In this document: one piece after another, positions 8,670-16,653 of the stretch
How the letters are laid out: the number at the start of each line of letters is the position of its first letter
Numbering within the stretch: the first letter of the stretch is position 1
NCBI GenBank assembly: GCA_015484935.1
Contig: WFUQ01000087.1
Coordinates: forward strand, 1 to 18,959
Direction: 5' to 3'
Source: Gammaproteobacteria bacterium
Lineage (GTDB): Bacteria; Pseudomonadota; Gammaproteobacteria; SZUA-229
DNA: 18,959 nucleotides
The notes under the pieces: model-generated
The model's database searches: none
What the model was told of the DNA's origin: nothing
Seen by the model: only the letters and a program-made list of their open reading frames with translations
Program-made: the position numbers and the translations under genes

Positions 8670-8717
8670 AGTGGCATTTATGGTCGATAAGTAGTGTAGC
8701 TTCATGATGGCACCAAA

Positions 8718-10160
8718 ATGTCTATTGAAAAGATAAATGCACTGCAGCTTGACTCAGCTACATGGTCTACACCTGCGGTCGGGTATGTTGCTGGTAGGGA
8801 ATCGGCCGTTATTGTGGGCTGCGACAGGCATGGTAGTGTGCTGGCATACGACGGCATCTCTGGTGAGTGTTTGTGGAGGTATCTCTGTGAAGAAATTGTC
8901 ACGTCGTCGCCAGTAGTAACTGATATCTCAACAATCCTTACTGCTGTCATAGTCGGTGATGAATCCGGGGTGCTATACGCGATCAATCTCGAGAGCGGAG
9001 AACTGGTTTGGTCTGTGAGATGTGGCAAGGCTATCCGTGCAACGGTCGCGATTGAGGATTCTACTGATAGGGTATACATCGGGGGCTACGGTGCGAGGAT
9101 GTACTGCATCTGCAGGAGGACAGGGAGTGTCGTTTGGAGCCGGTATTTACCAAAGCATGAGTTCTTCAACGGAACAAAGTCGGGTATTGTATCTTCGCCG
9201 CTGATAGCAGATGTCGATCTTGATGGCGAGCTCGAGATAGTAACTGGAATGCGATCCAGGAAACTGTATTGTTTGTCAGCAAAAGATGGGGCGTTCAAAT
9301 GGTTTCGTGAATTCAAGTATGATCCTGATTCATCACCTTCGTTTGCTGTTGTCGGTGGTGTGCCCATGGTGTTTTTTGGTGGTGGTGAACATACAGGCGG
9401 TCAAGGTGATAATTCTGTATTTGCCTTGAATGGTAACGATGGTAGTGTCCGTTGGCAGACAAAAGTCGGTGGTGGTCTGGATAGTTCTCCGACAATCGCA
9501 GACATTAATTCTGATGGTCGGTTAGAGGTTGTCATCACTAGCTTGGCAGATGCATCGTGTTATGCCTTGGATGCTATGACTGGAAAAATATTGTGGCGTT
9601 ATAGATTTGGACCAACAGAGAGATGTAGGCATGACGAAAATAATATCTGCATCTCCCTCGGCAGCCATAATTATTTTACTGCTGATGCAGTATGCCGCAG
9701 TTACACGTCACCGTTGGTTGTAGATGTAAACAACGATGGGAGTCGCGAGGTGGTAGTTGGCTCGAATAACGGGCAAGTTGTTATCTTGAAGGGAGATGAT
9801 GGTGGAGTGGTGTGGTCAGACGACACTGGAGGGATGGTGCGTGGCTCGCCTGTAATAGCGGATGTCGATGGGGATGGGTTGAATGAGTTGCTTATCAGTA
9901 GTGATGATAAAATCCTGATCTATAAGACCGTTTCAAAAGATACTGCCTGGCCAATGTTTAAAGGCGATGTTAGACACACAGGTTGTCTCGACCCTTCTGT
10001 AGTAGTGAAAGCAGGAACACGCTTACCAAAACAACACTTTTTATACATAAAACTTCTCTGGTTTTGGATATTCAAGGATTTTTTCAGATATATCCTGTTT
10101 CAGCTCGATCGCAGGCTGCTCAAGCCTTTCGGTCTGCGTATTTTTGACTATTATTACTAG
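8718..10160 (+). CDS. leaderless PQQ-like/FG-GAP beta-propeller protein with aromatic C-terminal tail
   Basis: This is a 480-residue repeat protein. Seven G-x3-W blade motifs (W53, W98, W140, W195, W246, W293, W366) indicate a seven- or eight-bladed PQQ-like propeller. Four acidic loops of the DxDxDG calcium-binding type occur at 165-170, 262-267, 336-341 and 382-387. The late motif AWPMFKGDVRHTG (410-422) is common in such proteins. There is no signal peptide or N-terminal membrane segment. Residues 440-480 form an aromatic, basic, hydrophobic tail that could bind the membrane surface. Twelve cysteines are present, three of them in an insert at 303-326. The ATG has no clear ribosome binding site, but an in-frame stop at 8697 rules out a longer N-terminus. 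Its function is unknown. It may scaffold or sense something for polymer assembly, together with the next gene 5 nt downstream. Confidence 0.75.
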   Translation: MSIEKINALQLDSATWSTPAVGYVAGRESAVIVGCDRHGSVLAYDGISGECLWRYLCEEIVTSSPVVTDISTILTAVIVGDESGVLYAINLESGELVWSVRCGKAIRATVAIEDSTDRVYIGGYGARMYCICRRTGSVVWSRYLPKHEFFNGTKSGIVSSPLIADVDLDGELEIVTGMRSRKLYCLSAKDGAFKWFREFKYDPDSSPSFAVVGGVPMVFFGGGEHTGGQGDNSVFALNGNDGSVRWQTKVGGGLDSSPTIADINSDGRLEVVITSLADASCYALDAMTGKILWRYRFGPTERCRHDENNICISLGSHNYFTADAVCRSYTSPLVVDVNNDGSREVVVGSNNGQVVILKGDDGGVVWSDDTGGMVRGSPVIADVDGDGLNELLISSDDKILIYKTVSKDTAWPMFKGDVRHTGCLDPSVVVKAGTRLPKQHFLYIKLLWFWIFKDFFRYILFQLDRRLLKPFGLRIFDYYY

Positions 10161-10165
10161 TTATT

Positions 10166-11449
10166 ATGAATGATATCGTCGCAACCTCCCCCTCCTGGGT
10201 GTCTGAGCTCAAGGAGCATTTTCTGGCAACCTATCTGGGTGATCACGGCATGATGATCACCAATATGAATAGCGACGGTACTGCCGATGAAAACGAGCCG
10301 GTAGTAGCTGATTTTGGTGATATATTGCCGTTTCTATGGTACTTCGGCATGCACGATTTTGTCGAGAAACAGTTGCAGTTATCAAAAGACTGGCTCGACG
10401 ATGGCCTGTATGTCAGTAATGGTCGCACCAAGCTGTTTTTCAACCACGACTGGTTACTCGGCTTGATCGACCTGTATCGTCAGAGTGGTAAGAAAGAACT
10501 TCTGGCGATGGCAGAAAAAGGTGCGCGCACCATCGAGCAGAAGTTTTTCTGCGGTGATCTGCTTGTCGATGAACCGTTGACGATCAGTGATTGGCGAACC
10601 TGGCTGGCACCTGCCAGTCCGTTCAACGGTGGTTACATCGAGTTATGGCTGGATCTGTATCGATTCACCGACAACCGTGATTATCTCGGTTATGCAAAAC
10701 GCCTGGCAGGTGGCTGGATAGAGACAGCTGATTTCGTCGAACATGGTGTGTTCTCCAGAAAGCTGAGCGCACGATCAGCCTTGCTCGATAAACTGGCGTT
10801 GAGCCGTTCAAGATTGCGCACCAGGCTGTTCAAGGATAATACCAATCTGATGTGGAGTATCCTGGTGTTATATCAGCGTACTGGCGAAGACAGGTGGAAA
10901 CAGGCACTGTCCAGATGGGTCGATGGCTTCAAAAAATATTTTCTGAACGATGGTAATGTATTTCTGATGCTGGATATGCAGTTACAAGGTTATAATCCAT
11001 CGATAAAAGCCGGGTTCTCATCGCTGGATCTGTTGTGTGATCTGTACGATGCAGAGGTTGAGCAAGATGCCGTACTTGAGATGGCAAGGTCGATAGCTGA
11101 TTTCTGGCTGACCCAGCAATGGGAGAATGGTTTGTTTCCTGAGATTCCCGGTGGTGACGAAGATCATATCGATGCCAATGTGGATATCGTCGTCGGACTT
11201 GCCAAACTGTACGATATAACGCGCGACCTGACCTATCTGGGGGCACTCACACGCTGCCGCGCAGCTGTATTGAGTGAACATAAAACGCCGCTGGGTTACT
11301 GTCAGACTGTCGATAGTGACGGTGAGCCAGTCGATGCGCGTATCAAGATAAAATATCAAGGCTTGTTGACCAAGCTCGCGATCCTGCCGGAAGACCCGAG
11401 TGATATATTTAAAGACGACGATAAACTTGAGCTGCTCAGAGACAGATGA
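10166..11449 (+). CDS. uncharacterised (alpha/alpha)-toroid protein, six-hairpin glycosidase-like
   Basis: This 427-residue, mostly helical, soluble protein has no signal peptide. Repeated hairpin motifs with LY ends (LIDLYRQSG 100-108, IELWLDLYRFT 158-168, ILVLYQRTG 232-240, DLLCDLYDA 288-296, VGLAKLYDIT 343-352) suggest an (alpha/alpha)6 barrel. This fold is used by GH88/GH105-type hydrolases, some lyases and sugar epimerases. Acidic residues and tryptophans near 94-104, 142-147 and 319-337 could line a sugar-binding cleft, but I recognise no specific catalytic signature. It starts 5 nt after the propeller gene without a clear ribosome binding site, and its stop overlaps the next glycosyltransferase (ATGA). 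Its composition matches the outer genes rather than the AT-rich block. Trimming, C5-epimerisation or binding of the growing glycan are all possible; none is shown. Confidence 0.7.
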   Translation: MNDIVATSPSWVSELKEHFLATYLGDHGMMITNMNSDGTADENEPVVADFGDILPFLWYFGMHDFVEKQLQLSKDWLDDGLYVSNGRTKLFFNHDWLLGLIDLYRQSGKKELLAMAEKGARTIEQKFFCGDLLVDEPLTISDWRTWLAPASPFNGGYIELWLDLYRFTDNRDYLGYAKRLAGGWIETADFVEHGVFSRKLSARSALLDKLALSRSRLRTRLFKDNTNLMWSILVLYQRTGEDRWKQALSRWVDGFKKYFLNDGNVFLMLDMQLQGYNPSIKAGFSSLDLLCDLYDAEVEQDAVLEMARSIADFWLTQQWENGLFPEIPGGDEDHIDANVDIVVGLAKLYDITRDLTYLGALTRCRAAVLSEHKTPLGYCQTVDSDGEPVDARIKIKYQGLLTKLAILPEDPSDIFKDDDKLELLRDR

Positions 11450-12666
11450 TTGATATGAAACTTGGCTATCTCGTCGGAACCTTCCCGCAACTATCAGAGA
11501 CCTTCGTATCGAATGAGATCGATCGTCTGATCAACCATGGTCTGGATATCAGACTGTATTCATTCAGCAGAACGCCTGAGGCGGATGAACCCAAGCTGAC
11601 TGATGCGGCTAAAGAGTTGGCATCTAGAACAAATTACCTGAGTAAATCAGTGGTCGTATCGAATGCGCTGTTGCATCCTCTGGATACGATGAAGCTGTGT
11701 GCTGCTAACAACAATATGCAGCGATGGTCTACCAGCAAGCCGAATAAACAGATGAGACTGTTGCGCGCAGTGGCACTCGCTTATCAGCTGCAACGTGATG
11801 GCATCACACATCTGCATGTACATTGGCCGTATGCGACTGAAGTAGCCTATCTGGTGAATCAGTTAACCGGTATACCGTACAGTGTCAGCATCCATGCACA
11901 TGAAGTGGCGCATGAAGGTGGTCACTTCTCCGCATGTTTTGAAACGCTGTCATTTGCGACCTATTGTAATAAAGGTGCGATGGAGCATCTGCTGAAAAAA
12001 CTACCGGAACAGGCGCGAGCCAAGTCGCATCTGGTGTACCACGGTGTCGATATACGAAATTTTGAACCACTGCCGATGACGAAGATAGATGGAACATTGA
12101 ATATCGTTACCGCAGGTCGATTGACCCGAACCAAGGGTTTCGACCGGCTGATACGGGCATGTGCACAAGCGAGAGATGCGGGTATGGATGTCCGTCTGTC
12201 CATATTAGGCAGAGGGCAGCTTGAAGATGAGATAAGAGGTGTCGCTTCAGAGGTAGGTTTCACGGATTATCTGGATATGCCCGGCTGGGTATCGCACGAT
12301 CAGGTAAGAGAGTATATGAAGAACTCGCATGTGTTTGCTCTGCTGGCAGATACGTCTTTTCACGATGGTTTGCCTAACGTGGTATTGGAGGCGATGGCCT
12401 GTAGTCGGCCGGTGATACTGTCTCCATTGCCGGCAGCCGGCGAGGCGGTCGATAACGGAAAAGAAGGGTTTATTCTGGAATCACCAGAAGATTATGACGG
12501 TTTTGTCGCGACGCTGAAAGTAATCACCTCTACTGAAAACCTGGTCGAGAAGATGGGGAAAGATGCGCGTGAAAGAGTATGTCGCGATCATGACGCAGAG
12601 ACTCAGATCGTCTTCCTGCAAGATCTGTTCGCAGAACTTGATAGTGGTCAGGGTGTGAGCCAATAA
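11446..12666 (+). CDS. GT4-family glycosyltransferase (WcaL/AmsK-like)
   Basis: This 406-residue GT-B fold enzyme has an N-terminus (YLVGTFPQLSETFVSNEI, residues 8-25) typical of the WcaL/AmsK group of exopolysaccharide transferases. Further motifs are HVHWPYATEVAYL (124-136), SIHAHEV (148-154), the donor-domain opening AGRLTRTKGFDRLI (223-236) and DGLPNVVLEAMA (307-318). In the last of these, Asp307 and Glu315 occupy the E-x7-E positions. The Asp-for-Glu change is common in this subgroup. The start codon overlaps the previous stop (ATGA); an in-frame ATG at 11455 is an alternative start that would lose three residues. It should add a sugar from a nucleotide donor to the lipid-linked repeat on the cytosolic side. 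Donor and linkage cannot be read from the sequence. Confidence 0.85.
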   Translation: MIDMKLGYLVGTFPQLSETFVSNEIDRLINHGLDIRLYSFSRTPEADEPKLTDAAKELASRTNYLSKSVVVSNALLHPLDTMKLCAANNNMQRWSTSKPNKQMRLLRAVALAYQLQRDGITHLHVHWPYATEVAYLVNQLTGIPYSVSIHAHEVAHEGGHFSACFETLSFATYCNKGAMEHLLKKLPEQARAKSHLVYHGVDIRNFEPLPMTKIDGTLNIVTAGRLTRTKGFDRLIRACAQARDAGMDVRLSILGRGQLEDEIRGVASEVGFTDYLDMPGWVSHDQVREYMKNSHVFALLADTSFHDGLPNVVLEAMACSRPVILSPLPAAGEAVDNGKEGFILESPEDYDGFVATLKVITSTENLVEKMGKDARERVCRDHDAETQIVFLQDLFAELDSGQGVSQ

Positions 12667-12667
12667 C

Positions 12668-13510
12668 GTGTCAGAGAAAAGCCCCACTATCGCTGCTGTT
12701 GCCATCGCAAAAAATGAAGAACTCGATATCAGAGGGTTTCTGGATAATCTTCTGCCATGGGTGGATGAGGTCGTCGTCGTCGATGATGGCTCGACCGATG
12801 CGACCAGAGATATCTTGCGTGCGGCTGGTGACAAAGTAAAAGTGATCGAACGTGATATGGATGCAGAAACAGGGTTTTCGGGGCAGAGAAACGCAGGCAT
12901 CGAAGCTGCTGAATCGGACTGGTTGTTACATATGGATATCGATGAGCGCGTCACGCCAGAGCTCGCCAAAGAATTACGTCAGGCTGCCGATGATGAGAGA
13001 TATAATGGGTATCGTTACCACCGTTTGAATTTCTTCCTGCATCGCCCTATGCCTGCAGGTGGCTGGCAATACTGGAACCGACCGCAGTTCGCACGTCGCG
13101 GGAAGCATCTCTTCAAAAACAAGATCCACGAAGCCTGTGTCATCGAAGGCGACCCTGATACGATAGGGCAGCTTCAGTCAGATATGTGGCATTTCGTCGA
13201 TGCCGATTATGTCGAGCGTGTGACCAAAAATCTCAACTATATGCAGATGAGTGGGCAGCATATCATCGATAAAGGTATCACCGTACGCTGGTACCATCTG
13301 TTGATACATCCTGCATATCAGGCGTTCAAATCCTATTTTATCCAGGGTGGATTTACCCAGGGCACGCGCGGGCTGCTTTTCGGTATCTATATGTTTTCGA
13401 GTACATTTAACTGGTGGGCCTATGCCTGGGACAGACAGAACCGTATCCCTCGTGAAGACCTGGAGCAGCAGTTGAAAGACAAGTGGTTAGAACAGACTGA
13501 CGATGACTAG
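12668..13510 (+). CDS. GT2-family glycosyltransferase (LPS-core WaaE/KdtX-like)
   Basis: This 280-residue GT-A fold enzyme opens with AAVAIAKNEELDI and carries DDGSTD (residues 39-44), FSGQRNAG (70-77) and the metal-binding acidic cluster MDIDER (89-94). The later stretch FARRGKHLFKNKIHEA is typical of WaaE/KdtX-like GT2 proteins, which transfer hexoses onto LPS core or polysaccharide repeat units. The GTG start comes one base after the preceding stop, and no better start is seen. Its 3' end overlaps the next gene by 8 nt. It is likely to be an inverting transferase acting at the cytosolic face of the inner membrane. Which linkage it makes is unknown. Confidence 0.85.
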   Translation: MSEKSPTIAAVAIAKNEELDIRGFLDNLLPWVDEVVVVDDGSTDATRDILRAAGDKVKVIERDMDAETGFSGQRNAGIEAAESDWLLHMDIDERVTPELAKELRQAADDERYNGYRYHRLNFFLHRPMPAGGWQYWNRPQFARRGKHLFKNKIHEACVIEGDPDTIGQLQSDMWHFVDADYVERVTKNLNYMQMSGQHIIDKGITVRWYHLLIHPAYQAFKSYFIQGGFTQGTRGLLFGIYMFSSTFNWWAYAWDRQNRIPREDLEQQLKDKWLEQTDDD

Positions 13511-14657
13511 TATCCTTTTTCACAGACACACGCCGTGGCAATCCGAGATTCGTTGTAGCACCAACATATTCGCCAGCCTGTTTCAGCAGGCTGGCTGTGA
13601 TGTGAGTTACATGCAAGGACTGGTACATGCAGGGAATATCCTGGCGAAGAAAGGTCAATGGCAGTCCTGGGCGAGAGGTCCTCGCAAAGACGGAGGTGCA
13701 TGGATATATACTCCACTATGCGGTGTACCTTTTTCCAGAAGGTGGCCGTTCAATACGCCTCTGGCCGTGTCTCTGGCGTACAGAACCTGCGTGCCATCCA
13801 TCCGACGTCAATATCGCCGGTCGGGATTTGCCGATCCCGATGTGATCTGGACGGCGAATCCGGGCAGTTCGGCTTTAAAGAAAATTTTTCCGAAAGCCAA
13901 GCTGGTGTTTCAGGTGGTCGATTATTATCCTGCCTTCTCAGGCAGCTCGATCAAGAAAATCGAGACACGCGACTACCAGAAAGCAGATCATATTATGGTC
14001 ATCGGTGAGACGCTCAAGAATTATATCGTCAACGATCATGGTATCGCAGCATCGAAGATAACCGTATTGGGGCAGGGTGTTTTCAATCACGGTTATCAAG
14101 GTGATGTGCCAGTACCCGTGGAGTTACAAGGGATGTCAGGTCCGATCGCTGTTTGGGTGGGGGTGATCGATAAATGCGATCCTGCGATGTTCACAGCAGC
14201 AGCAGAGGAGCTGAAACGCCTGGGTGGCAATCTGGTGATGATAGGGCCAGACGCACCGTGGACTGAATCACTTAAACGTGATTATGACAATGTCCATCTG
14301 ATCGGATTGCGAACACCGGAAGAGGTGCCCGCCTATCTGCTGCATTCGGATATCGGTCTGATGCTGTATAACCAGGATCGACAGGAAATTTATAAAGGTC
14401 AGAACCCTCTTAAATTATACGAATATGCCGCCGCCGGTTTGCCGATACTCTCGACACAACATGATGAATATGCGTTCATTGATGCCCCGGTCATTACTGT
14501 AACTGACCAGAATGAGGTTGCCGGTGCGATCCAGGCAGCGATAGAAAACCAGCAGTCGATGAAACAGGCGGCACTAGACTTTGTGGCTCAACGGACATGG
14601 GAATCGATCTATACAAAAGCGCGTCTGAAGATCGACCAGTTATTAAGTAGTACATGA
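13503..14657 (+). CDS. glycosyltransferase, GT-B fold, TuaH/GT4-like
   Basis: This 384-residue protein has two Rossmann-like halves. The first contains DPDVIWTANPGSSA (residues 111-124) and LVFQVVDYYPAFSGSS (134-149); the acidic VDYY resembles the conserved acidic position in TuaH/GumK-like transferases. The second contains AVWVGVID (216-223), a low-complexity donor-domain opening, and NPLKLYEYAAAGLPILST (301-318), where Lys-Leu-x-Glu-Tyr is the usual nucleotide-sugar binding motif of this group. GumK and TuaH act with glucuronic-acid chemistry, which would fit a locus that makes UDP-GlcA. The similarity is too distant to assign a substrate. The ATG lies inside the previous gene, with an 8-nt overlap, and its own stop overlaps the next ATG. 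Confidence 0.75.
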   Translation: MTSILFHRHTPWQSEIRCSTNIFASLFQQAGCDVSYMQGLVHAGNILAKKGQWQSWARGPRKDGGAWIYTPLCGVPFSRRWPFNTPLAVSLAYRTCVPSIRRQYRRSGFADPDVIWTANPGSSALKKIFPKAKLVFQVVDYYPAFSGSSIKKIETRDYQKADHIMVIGETLKNYIVNDHGIAASKITVLGQGVFNHGYQGDVPVPVELQGMSGPIAVWVGVIDKCDPAMFTAAAEELKRLGGNLVMIGPDAPWTESLKRDYDNVHLIGLRTPEEVPAYLLHSDIGLMLYNQDRQEIYKGQNPLKLYEYAAAGLPILSTQHDEYAFIDAPVITVTDQNEVAGAIQAAIENQQSMKQAALDFVAQRTWESIYTKARLKIDQLLSST

Positions 14658-15784
14658 TGAAAGTTCTCTATCACAGTGATGCTTTTGCCAGCAATTCGCG
14701 CTATGGCCTCGGTCGTTATTCCTGGGAATTATATGAAGCCTTGCAGCAGACAGAACAGCTAGAACTGGTGCCGTTCGCCAGTCGTTGTAAGGTCAGTGGT
14801 GTCGAACTCGAAAAGTTGTTGCATGAGCATAATTATGTTCGACCCGGCTGGAAGCACCGAAATCTGGTGATGTCATGGGCTTTGTTGCACTATCCGAAGA
14901 TCGAAAGATGGCTCCCTGATGCAGATGTGATCCACACTGTCGAGATGGATTACCCTGTGCCGACCAGCAAACCATGGATCGTCACGGTTCATGACCTCGG
15001 GCCGATAACGCATCCAGAGTATTTTTCCAGGAGCAGGCCATGGATACGTATCGCAGGTATCAGATCTGCGATAAACAGAGCGGATCGTATCGTGTCGGTA
15101 TCAGAAGCAACAGCAGAGGCGATTGAGGGTATCGCAAAGAAGAGTCTCGGTGATCGTCTGGTCGTCGTACCGGAAGGCGTATCGGATTATTTCTATACAG
15201 AGTCATCTGGAGATTGCCTGGCTGAGCTGGATGATATGCCAGTTGCCGAAACACCGTTTTTTCTATGGACGGGCTCACTTAATCCGCGCAAAAATCTTGA
15301 GCATGTACTGGACGCTTTTGAAGCGATCGCAGATGAAATTCCCCAGAGTCTGGTGCTGGCAGGCGGGTTGGGATGGGATAGTCATGACTTGCTGAACCGT
15401 ATCAATGCGTCTGAATACCGTAGCCGTATCCATCGGCCAGGCTTCGTCAGTGATGAACAGTTACGCGCACTGTATCAGCAGGCGAGTGCATTCGTCTATG
15501 TGTCTCTGCTGGAGGGTTTCGGTCTGCCGATCCTCGAAGCGATGGCGAGTCGTTGTCCTGTCATCACATCGAACATCTCATCTATGCCGGAAGTTGCTGG
15601 TGATGCCGGGTTGCTGGTGAATCCGCATGAGGCTGATGAAATAGCTGATGCGATGCAGCAGATCGCGAATGACGAGAGTGTGCGAAAAAAACTATCCAGT
15701 GATGGAGCGGCGCGGGCGAAACAGTTCTCCTGGGATAAATGCGCTGATTCCATGCTCGATATATACAGAACGATGATGAAGTGA
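14654..15784 (+). CDS. GT4-family glycosyltransferase (mannosyltransferase-like)
   Basis: This 376-residue retaining GT-B enzyme has a glycine-containing acceptor loop (SRYGLGRYSWELYEAL, residues 15-30), IVTVHDLGPITHPEYFS and SVSEATAEAI in the first half. The second half has FLWTGSLNPRKNLEHVLDAF and the E-x7-E motif EGFGLPILE (Glu287 and Glu295), followed by AMASRCPVITSN. These are standard GT4 features, and the pattern resembles bacterial mannosyltransferases, consistent with GDP-mannose being made by the first gene. The ATG at 14654 overlaps the preceding stop (ATGA); the ATG at 14657 is an equally possible start. The substrate assignment is an inference from family and context. Confidence 0.87.
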   Translation: MMKVLYHSDAFASNSRYGLGRYSWELYEALQQTEQLELVPFASRCKVSGVELEKLLHEHNYVRPGWKHRNLVMSWALLHYPKIERWLPDADVIHTVEMDYPVPTSKPWIVTVHDLGPITHPEYFSRSRPWIRIAGIRSAINRADRIVSVSEATAEAIEGIAKKSLGDRLVVVPEGVSDYFYTESSGDCLAELDDMPVAETPFFLWTGSLNPRKNLEHVLDAFEAIADEIPQSLVLAGGLGWDSHDLLNRINASEYRSRIHRPGFVSDEQLRALYQQASAFVYVSLLEGFGLPILEAMASRCPVITSNISSMPEVAGDAGLLVNPHEADEIADAMQQIANDESVRKKLSSDGAARAKQFSWDKCADSMLDIYRTMMK

Positions 15785-16641
15785 TCATGAATGAGATAAT
15801 ATTACCCAATTTTTTCATCATCGGTGCTGCCAGATCGGCAACATCATCCTTGAATTTTTATCTGAAAGATCATCCTGATATCTTCATGAGCCCGGACAAG
15901 GAAGCACAGTTCTTCGGTTTCTTTGATGCGGACCGTGCGCACAAGAGTAAATACAAGACGCTGGAAGAATATTCGCAGCTTTTCAAGGAAAGAACCAATG
16001 AAAGTATCATCGGTGAAGCTACACCGACCTATCTGGCCTTGCCTGAATCGGCATACTCGATCAAGAAGCACTGCCCGGATGCCAGACTGTTCGCCAGTTT
16101 GAGAAACCCTGTCGACAGGGCATTTTCCTACTACGAGATGTCGATGAGCAAGGGACATGATGAGAAGCAGACCTTCGAGCAGTGGATGGATGGCAATGAG
16201 TTCTGGTTGAGTCAGGGTGGCTACTATAGTCATCTCACGCGATATCTCGACTTGTTCAGTCGTGACCAGTTACAGATCGTATTATTCGAAGATATCAAGA
16301 ATGATGCGGCTGAAGTAGTTGCAGGGATACACCGTTTTCTGGAGATCGAAGTCATCAAGCCGGCACGACAGCCTGAGGTCTATAACCAGGGCGGGAAACC
16401 GACAGGCCTGATCGGAGCGGCTATTTACAAAGCGACTACCAACCGCTCGGTCAATAAGATACTGCGACCACTCGTACCACAATGGGGTGTCGATATGGTG
16501 CATAAGCTAAGAGGTAAAGCCGTCAACCCGAGTGAGATGAATGCAGATACGCGTGCAAAACTGACAGACTATTTCCGCGATGACATCAATAAGACCCAGG
16601 AGCTTATCGATCGCGATCTGTCGCACTGGTTGGGACAATAA
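15781..16641 (+). CDS. sulfotransferase (PAPS-dependent, heparan/NDST-like family)
   Basis: This 286-residue sulfotransferase transfers sulfate from PAPS to a hydroxyl or amino group, presumably on the polysaccharide. The 5'-phosphosulfate loop is GAARSATSSL (residues 15-24) and the 3'-phosphate motif is LRNPVDRAFSYYEM (107-120). GEATPTYL (78-85) lies between them, as in heparan-sulfate-type sulfotransferases. The spacing of these motifs is normal. The GTG at 15781 overlaps the preceding stop (GTGA); the ATG at 15787 would remove only two residues and is equally plausible. No signal peptide or membrane anchor is present, so sulfation would occur in the cytosol on lipid-linked or nucleotide-linked sugar. 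No PAPS synthesis genes are seen in the window. Confidence 0.85.
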   Translation: MIMNEIILPNFFIIGAARSATSSLNFYLKDHPDIFMSPDKEAQFFGFFDADRAHKSKYKTLEEYSQLFKERTNESIIGEATPTYLALPESAYSIKKHCPDARLFASLRNPVDRAFSYYEMSMSKGHDEKQTFEQWMDGNEFWLSQGGYYSHLTRYLDLFSRDQLQIVLFEDIKNDAAEVVAGIHRFLEIEVIKPARQPEVYNQGGKPTGLIGAAIYKATTNRSVNKILRPLVPQWGVDMVHKLRGKAVNPSEMNADTRAKLTDYFRDDINKTQELIDRDLSHWLGQ

Positions 16642-16653
16642 CGGTAGTATGCG

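Larger units (their letters stand above)
6215..10165. other. AT-rich cassette within the locus
   Basis: The flippase, methyltransferase and propeller genes are visibly AT-richer than the genes on both sides. Hand counts on single 60-base lines give 19 G+C for 6421-6480, 20 for 7981-8040, 21 for 8041-8100 and 27 for 9361-9420. The flanks give 35 for 4081-4140, 35 for 12121-12180 and 31 for 15541-15600. Codon choice changes in the same way, with more ATA and GTT. No transposase, terminal repeat or tRNA marks the borders, so recombination between related loci is a more likely origin than a mobile element. Confidence 0.55.

Noticed and set aside
8656..8694. Short hydrophobic frame MAGMIVAFMVDK before the propeller gene, considered as a detached signal peptide
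   Set aside because: It is out of frame with the propeller, ends in its own stop and lacks the basic n-region and cleavage site of a signal peptide.
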